From assembly GCF_010093045.1 (NCBI RefSeq), contig NZ_CP048115.1, forward strand, positions 868,001-932,000: a stretch of DNA of 64,000 nt, written 5' to 3'. Positions 59,798 to 64,000 of this stretch are shown here, one piece after another. Numbering within the stretch: position 1 is the first letter of the stretch; the number at the start of each line of letters is the position of its first letter. The position numbers were made by a program, and so were the translations under genes. The stretch comes from Mucilaginibacter sp. 14171R-50. GTDB lineage: Bacteria; Bacteroidota; Bacteroidia; Sphingobacteriales; Sphingobacteriaceae. The notes below the pieces were generated by a model. That model had not been told where the DNA came from, searched no databases, and was given only the letters and a program-made list of their open reading frames with translations.

Positions 59798-62710
59798 ATG
59801 AAATACTTATATTTAATATTAGCGTTAGTTTGCCTGAACGCTTTTAAAGCTGCAGCCCAGGAAAGGTCGGTTAGCGGAACTATAATTGATTCTACCAAGC
59901 TATCGCTTCCGGGCAGCAACATTAAGTTACGTAATGAACTTGGCGACAGCTCTGTTACCATTGCAGATGTAAATGGCAAGTTTACCTTTCCATCGGTAAA
60001 AGGGTCTAAAATTACCCTTACCATCAGCTCTATTGGTTACGAGGGGCTTATAAGGCACTATAACCTGCCTGCCGATAACAAGCCCGTGGTGTTCAATCCT
60101 ATTATATTAAAGTCGGCAACCAGGCAGTTGGGCGCGGTTACTATTGTTGGGGTTAACCCCGTAGTATTTAAAGAAGATACCGTGCAATACAGCGTATCGG
60201 CCTACAAAGTGCGCGAAAATGCCCCTATAGAAGATGTATTAAAAAAAATACCCGGTGTTGATGTAGCCACCGACGGGACAGTATCATCGCAAGGCAAGCA
60301 AATCACCAAAGTAAGGGTTAACGGTAAAGACTTTTTTGGCGGCGACGTACAAAGCGCTACCAAGAACCTGCCCGCCGATGTTATTGAAAGCGTACAAATT
60401 ATTGACGATTACGGCGACCAGGCAAATCTTACCGGCGTTAAAACCGGCGAACCGGATAAGATATTGAACTTTACTATCCGCAAGGATAAAAACTACGGGT
60501 ATTTTGGGCAGGCAACAGCCGGTGACGGCTCTGACCTGTTACCAAAGAACCCGGGGGTAAAAAACGAGAACCGTTATATAGGATTGGTAAACTTTTTCAA
60601 GTTTAAAGGCGACCAACAGATATCCGTTTTGGGCAACCTTAACAATACCAACGTTAACACTTTTAGTTACGGCACGCCCACAAGCGGCGGCGGAAGCGGA
60701 TTTGGCGGTGGCCGCGGCGGCCGTGGAAATGCCTTGCGCGGATCCGGCAGCTCCACTACAAATGCAAGCGGTATTACTAATGCCCGCTCAATCGGTGTTA
60801 ATTTCAGGGACCAATGGGGCAAGGCTTTATCCGTTTATGGCAGTTACAGCTTCAGCAACAACTCTACCTATACTAATTCAACAAATAAGCAAACCAATAG
60901 CTCCAGCAACCCAAGCGTAAGTAACCAAACCAGCCAGGAAACAAGTACGCCGACAAACCACAGGTTCAACTTTAATTTTGAGTATAAACCCGATACCTTA
61001 AATTATTTAAAGGTTACCCCAAGTTTTAGTTATAGCGGATCGGATGTTACCAGTTTTGACAATGTGGTATCAACCAGAAACGATACTACAAATCTTGCTT
61101 ATACTTCAAACTCCATAAGTAATTCAACCTCACCAAATTTTGGCTTAAACGGCTTTTATAATCACCGATTTAAAGGCAGCAGGCGTAACCTTAACATAGG
61201 TTTTAACGCTAACACCAGCAAAACTTCGGCATTTGATAACCCTATATATGATTATACATCGGGCGAGCCGACCGCGCCGATAAACCAGGTAATTTATACC
61301 AATAGCCGTACAAATACCTATGGGGTCAATTTTTCGTACCAGGAGCCCCTGGGCAAAGTTTCGTTCCTTGAACTTAACTATGCATTCAATCACTCTTATA
61401 CAAGCAGCGATAAAGAAACCGATACGCTCTACAACACAGCACCTGATATGTACCATAAGTACGATTTGCTGAGCAACAATTACAACTATACTTTTACTAC
61501 CAACCGCTTCGGCCTGAATTATCGCATCGTCGAAAAAAAGTATAATTTAACCTTAGGTATCGGCGGGCAGCCGGCAAAGCTAGATGGTGTAAACTTACTC
61601 AACAACGTTTCTACAAGCGTATCAACGTTCAACATTATCCCTGCGGCAAGTTTCAATTATAACTTTAGCCGCAGCCAATCGTTGCGCTTTAATTATAATG
61701 GCAGCAGCAGCCAGCCCTCATTTAACCAGCTGCAGCCGGTTATAGATTTCTCGAACGCGCTGTACCCTGTGCAAGGGAACCCTAACTTGAGGCCTGAGTT
61801 TTCTAATAACGTATCTTTGCGATATAATATGTTTAGCTTTCAAACCGGCAACATATTCCTGATCGGCGCAAACTACACGCAAACCGATCATCATATCGCG
61901 CAAAATGTAATTACTTACCCGTCGCGGTTCGACCCTGCAGTTTTAGCTGCAAATCCATCGCTTATAAACTTACAGAATACGAATCTTATACAATACTTAA
62001 ATACCGACGGCTATTACCAGGCCCGCGCCAACGTTTTGTATTCTAAACCGTGGAGCGAGCGCAAATACACTTTAATATTGGGCGGCCAGGTTAGCTATAC
62101 CAATAACATTGGGTTTGCGCAAAGTGTAACGGCATTGAATGTAATGACCCCGATAGAGAAGAATATTGCCAAAACACTTACCATTTCGCCTCAAGTGCGT
62201 TTTAGGGTAAATGTTAACGATATTATCGACGCTGAACTTTTTTCAAGGATGTCGATAAATAAAGTGAATAATTCATTAACAACTAACGGCTTTAACGAAA
62301 ACACCAACATCCGCACCTTTGATTTGGGTGTTAATGGCAAAAACTATGTGTGGAAAGATTGGACGCTAAGCTATGATTATACCAAAACATTAAATTACGG
62401 CTACTCAAGCGATTTGAAAGTTAAAAACCCTAATATTTTTAATGCTTACGTTGAACGCAGGTTCTTAAAAGATCACCGCGGCACGCTACGTTTGGCGGCA
62501 TACGACTTATTTAACGAGAACACCGGTTTTTCTGTGGTACAAAACGGAAGCATAAAAACCGAATCGAATGTAAATAAGCTTGGTCGTTATTTTTTATTGT
62601 CGTTTACCTTCCGCCTGCAGAAATTCTCGGGCAAGGCACCTTCCGCCGATCAGGGCCGCGGTATGAGGGGCGGCGATGGCGGCGGCAGGCCCCGCGACGA
62701 AGCCTTTTAG
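59798..62710 (+). CDS. Large outer-membrane beta-barrel protein (TonB-receptor-like)
   Basis: This protein is 970 residues from ATG 59798 (KYLYLILALVCLNAF is the signal peptide; ATG 59783 is alternative). A carboxypeptidase-regulatory-like domain (~20-110) is followed by a plug-like region (ending ~220) and a long barrel with many alternating strands. A Gly-rich segment (~295-315) and Ser/Thr/Asn-rich loops (~340-390) are seen. The C-terminal tail is Gly/Arg-rich (GGDGGGRPRDEAF). The family is usually called outer membrane protein beta-barrel family; the substrate is unknown. Confidence 0.87.
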   Translation: MKYLYLILALVCLNAFKAAAQERSVSGTIIDSTKLSLPGSNIKLRNELGDSSVTIADVNGKFTFPSVKGSKITLTISSIGYEGLIRHYNLPADNKPVVFNPIILKSATRQLGAVTIVGVNPVVFKEDTVQYSVSAYKVRENAPIEDVLKKIPGVDVATDGTVSSQGKQITKVRVNGKDFFGGDVQSATKNLPADVIESVQIIDDYGDQANLTGVKTGEPDKILNFTIRKDKNYGYFGQATAGDGSDLLPKNPGVKNENRYIGLVNFFKFKGDQQISVLGNLNNTNVNTFSYGTPTSGGGSGFGGGRGGRGNALRGSGSSTTNASGITNARSIGVNFRDQWGKALSVYGSYSFSNNSTYTNSTNKQTNSSSNPSVSNQTSQETSTPTNHRFNFNFEYKPDTLNYLKVTPSFSYSGSDVTSFDNVVSTRNDTTNLAYTSNSISNSTSPNFGLNGFYNHRFKGSRRNLNIGFNANTSKTSAFDNPIYDYTSGEPTAPINQVIYTNSRTNTYGVNFSYQEPLGKVSFLELNYAFNHSYTSSDKETDTLYNTAPDMYHKYDLLSNNYNYTFTTNRFGLNYRIVEKKYNLTLGIGGQPAKLDGVNLLNNVSTSVSTFNIIPAASFNYNFSRSQSLRFNYNGSSSQPSFNQLQPVIDFSNALYPVQGNPNLRPEFSNNVSLRYNMFSFQTGNIFLIGANYTQTDHHIAQNVITYPSRFDPAVLAANPSLINLQNTNLIQYLNTDGYYQARANVLYSKPWSERKYTLILGGQVSYTNNIGFAQSVTALNVMTPIEKNIAKTLTISPQVRFRVNVNDIIDAELFSRMSINKVNNSLTTNGFNENTNIRTFDLGVNGKNYVWKDWTLSYDYTKTLNYGYSSDLKVKNPNIFNAYVERRFLKDHRGTLRLAAYDLFNENTGFSVVQNGSIKTESNVNKLGRYFLLSFTFRLQKFSGKAPSADQGRGMRGGDGGGRPRDEAF

Positions 62711-62727
62711 ACAATGCTTTATAAACG

Positions 62728-62762
62728 AAAGAGCCATTCCGGGAATCGGGATGGCTCTTTTT
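62728..62762. terminator. Bidirectional terminator
   Basis: AAAGAGCCAT (62728-62737) pairs with ATGGCTCTTT (62751-62760); three further inner pairs (one of them T-G) close a 7-nt loop. A T-run follows. Confidence 0.85.
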
Positions 62763-62777
62763 AGTTTATAAAGCTAA

Positions 62778-63152
62778 TTAGCTTTGTATTAATACAGAAT
62801 TGATCACCCGTTCAAGTTCTTCCAGATCAAACGGCTTGGCCAGGTAAGTTTCAGCGCCGGCGTGGTCTGCAAGTAACTGTATATCGCTATTGGCCGAGAA
62901 ATATACCACAGGAATATTTTTTAACGCGTCTTCTTTTTTAAGGGTTTGTGTAGCAATAATACCACCCGCATCAGGTATCCAGTTATCCATCAGTATCACA
63001 TCCGGCGAAACGCCTGCAACCTTTTCAGCAATATCATTACAGTCGGTAAAGGTGTGAACTTCCCAGCCTTGCTCTTCTAAAATGTAACTACAAATTGATA
63101 GAATGTCTTCATCATCGTCAAAAATGACGATCTTTTTGGTTTTATCGCTCAT
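62778..63152 (-). CDS. Single-domain response regulator receiver
   Basis: This 124-residue CheY-like protein starts at MSDKTKKIV. Acidic pair D12/D13 in FDDDED, phosphoacceptor D56 in ILMDNWIPD, switch Ser87 in YFSANSD, and K106 in LAKPF. No output domain and no kinase gene nearby. An in-frame upstream ATG at 63179 adds nine residues without homology. Single-gene unit, convergent with the barrel gene. Confidence 0.9.
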   Translation of the reverse strand: MSDKTKKIVIFDDDEDILSICSYILEEQGWEVHTFTDCNDIAEKVAGVSPDVILMDNWIPDAGGIIATQTLKKEDALKNIPVVYFSANSDIQLLADHAGAETYLAKPFDLEELERVINSVLIQS

Positions 63153-63361
63153 GGGTAAATAGATGGGTGAAGCTATCAATAAGTTTTAAAAAAAGCAAAT
63201 ATTTAATTAGTAGTATAAAGTTGCTTGATCAGTGTGAGTTGTTACCCTCCACAATCGGGATTTAACACCCCTTACCAAAATTCTGTAATCTAATAACACT
63301 TTTGACCGTGCGTTTAAAATTCTATAACAAACCGTGGATTATGTTATAGTAGAAATTGATT

Positions 63362-63859
63362 TTATCTGCGTTTATTGATTTCTTGCCAGTCTATAGTGTC
63401 ATGATTTTTAAAGTATCGATATATATTATCTGGATCGATCAAATGGGGCTCTTTTTCTATCCCATGATCGTGCAACCAATTTAAATAATTCTCATGTTTT
63501 AAAAAAGCCTTTACAAGGTTTTTAGCAGGCATCAATACAAACCAACCTTCCTTGACATTTTGATAATTTATAGCGGTGTTAACACCATGAACGAATATCA
63601 TTTTATTATCAGAAACGCTTAATTGTTTAACGCCCGGTATCGAAAACAGTAGAGTGTCTGTGACAGAATGTATTAACCAATATTCATTCCCAGTGGCGGG
63701 AACTACTGCCTCATAAGGCTTAATCAGTGGTATTCTCGCAAAATCAAATCCTCCTTTCTGCGTATAAAATTCATCGACATCCGGCTGCTTATCCGTGCAC
63801 GCACTTTGACAAAGCATGACGCATAAAAGTACTGGTAGCTGAATTATTTTTCTTTTCAT
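63362..63859 (-). CDS. Predicted lipoprotein, unknown function
   Basis: This 165-residue protein has lipobox QSAC (Cys21). The mature part has mixed strands and helices (IPLIKPYEAVVPATG, GWFVLMPAKNLVKA) and no family I know. It starts 18 nt after the stop of the YifB-type gene on the same strand, so they are likely to be co-transcribed. The 209-nt region to the receiver gene holds nothing I recognise. Confidence 0.65.
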   Translation of the reverse strand: MKRKIIQLPVLLCVMLCQSACTDKQPDVDEFYTQKGGFDFARIPLIKPYEAVVPATGNEYWLIHSVTDTLLFSIPGVKQLSVSDNKMIFVHGVNTAINYQNVKEGWFVLMPAKNLVKAFLKHENYLNWLHDHGIEKEPHLIDPDNIYRYFKNHDTIDWQEINKRR

Positions 63860-63877
63860 TGTTTAATGGCCTCATCG

Positions 63878-64000
63878 CTACCCCGCCCAGCCTTCTCTAT
63901 CCAAACTTCTGAAATGTATGGCTTCGGCAAGGTGCTCTAACAATATTTCTTCGCTGCCGGCCAGGTCGGCGATGGTGCGTGCAACTTTCAGGATGCGGTC
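63878..64000 (-). CDS. YifB/ComM-type Mg-chelatase-like ATPase, C-terminus only
   Basis: The last 40 residues of a protein that enters the window from the right, with the stop at 63878-63880. [16 protein letters not shown] followed by [13 protein letters not shown] matches the C-terminal end of Mg-chelatase-subunit-like YifB/ComM AAA+ proteins. ComM is a hexameric helicase that helps branch migration in natural transformation. Only the tail is visible; the ATPase domains lie outside. Confidence 0.82.
   Translation of the reverse strand, partial: DRILKVARTIADLAGSEEILLEHLAEAIHFRSLDREGWAG

Noticed and set aside
1..64000. tRNA, rRNA, prophage, IS element or CRISPR array
   Set aside because: None was seen: gaps are short, no cloverleaf-like or transposase-like sequences were noticed, and neighbours are ordinary chromosomal genes. 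This was by eye; tRNAscan-SE and ISfinder would be decisive.

Overview
The window looks like a chromosomal segment of a Bacteroidota bacterium, most likely family Sphingobacteriaceae (Mucilaginibacter- or Pedobacter-like). Sequence evidence: a fused LpxC-FabZ, a PorX-type response regulator, DUF4270 and DUF4349 lipoproteins, a TonB-dependent receptor with a carboxypeptidase-like N-terminal domain, a ligase-associated PdeM nuclease, and many promoters with the Bacteroidota -7 element TAnnTTTG, sometimes with a TTG-type -33 box about 19 nt upstream. Shine-Dalgarno sequences are mostly absent and TTG or GTG starts are frequent. I see no phage, IS transposase, CRISPR array, tRNA or rRNA. Coding density is high and no gene-free stretch exceeds 300 nt.

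Layout. 1-9 kb: the 3' part of an MFS exporter; a TPR/HTH sensor-like protein and a lone receiver domain; a secreted polysaccharide deacetylase; a TetR/small-protein/MFS efflux operon behind a perfect palindromic operator; a stand-alone EF-Tu domain-2-like protein; oxyR. 9-16 kb: glmS, a DUF4270 lipoprotein, a lone starch-synthase N-terminal domain, panC and panD (pantothenate), and a TonB-C protein. 16-31 kb: carB without the allosteric domain, rnhB, a GT4 glycosyltransferase, gcvT, comB, DUF4349, a MazG-like protein, pdeM, CBS and cupin proteins, an M1 peptidase, dtd and rsgA. 31-37 kb: a complete threonine operon (leader peptide and attenuator, thrA, thrB, thrC) with a GNAT gene overlapping its end. 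38-41 kb: a TonB-dependent receptor with a Cys/His-rich small exported protein, probably for metal uptake. 41-51 kb: cyclophilin, xth, then an envelope block (efp, an ABC ATPase, lpxA, lpxC/fabZ, lpxD, an HD protein) facing porX, tsaE and ald. 52-64 kb: a histidine phosphatase, a BrkB-like membrane protein, an aspartyl-protease/PDZ protein, a metzincin lipoprotein, a collagen-like lipoprotein, a large outer-membrane barrel protein, a receiver protein, a lipoprotein and the 3' end of a YifB/ComM-type ATPase.

The best-supported unusual signal is the Thr/Ile-rich leader peptide with mutually exclusive terminator and antiterminator helices upstream of thrA. A second theme is the number of short intergenic inverted repeats, of at least six kinds. 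Several sit at start codons and one appears to encode the N-terminus of ThrB. A third is a set of genes (panD, pdeM, lpxD, the gene at 40887) whose -7 box ends 5-6 nt before the ATG, which predicts leaderless mRNAs.
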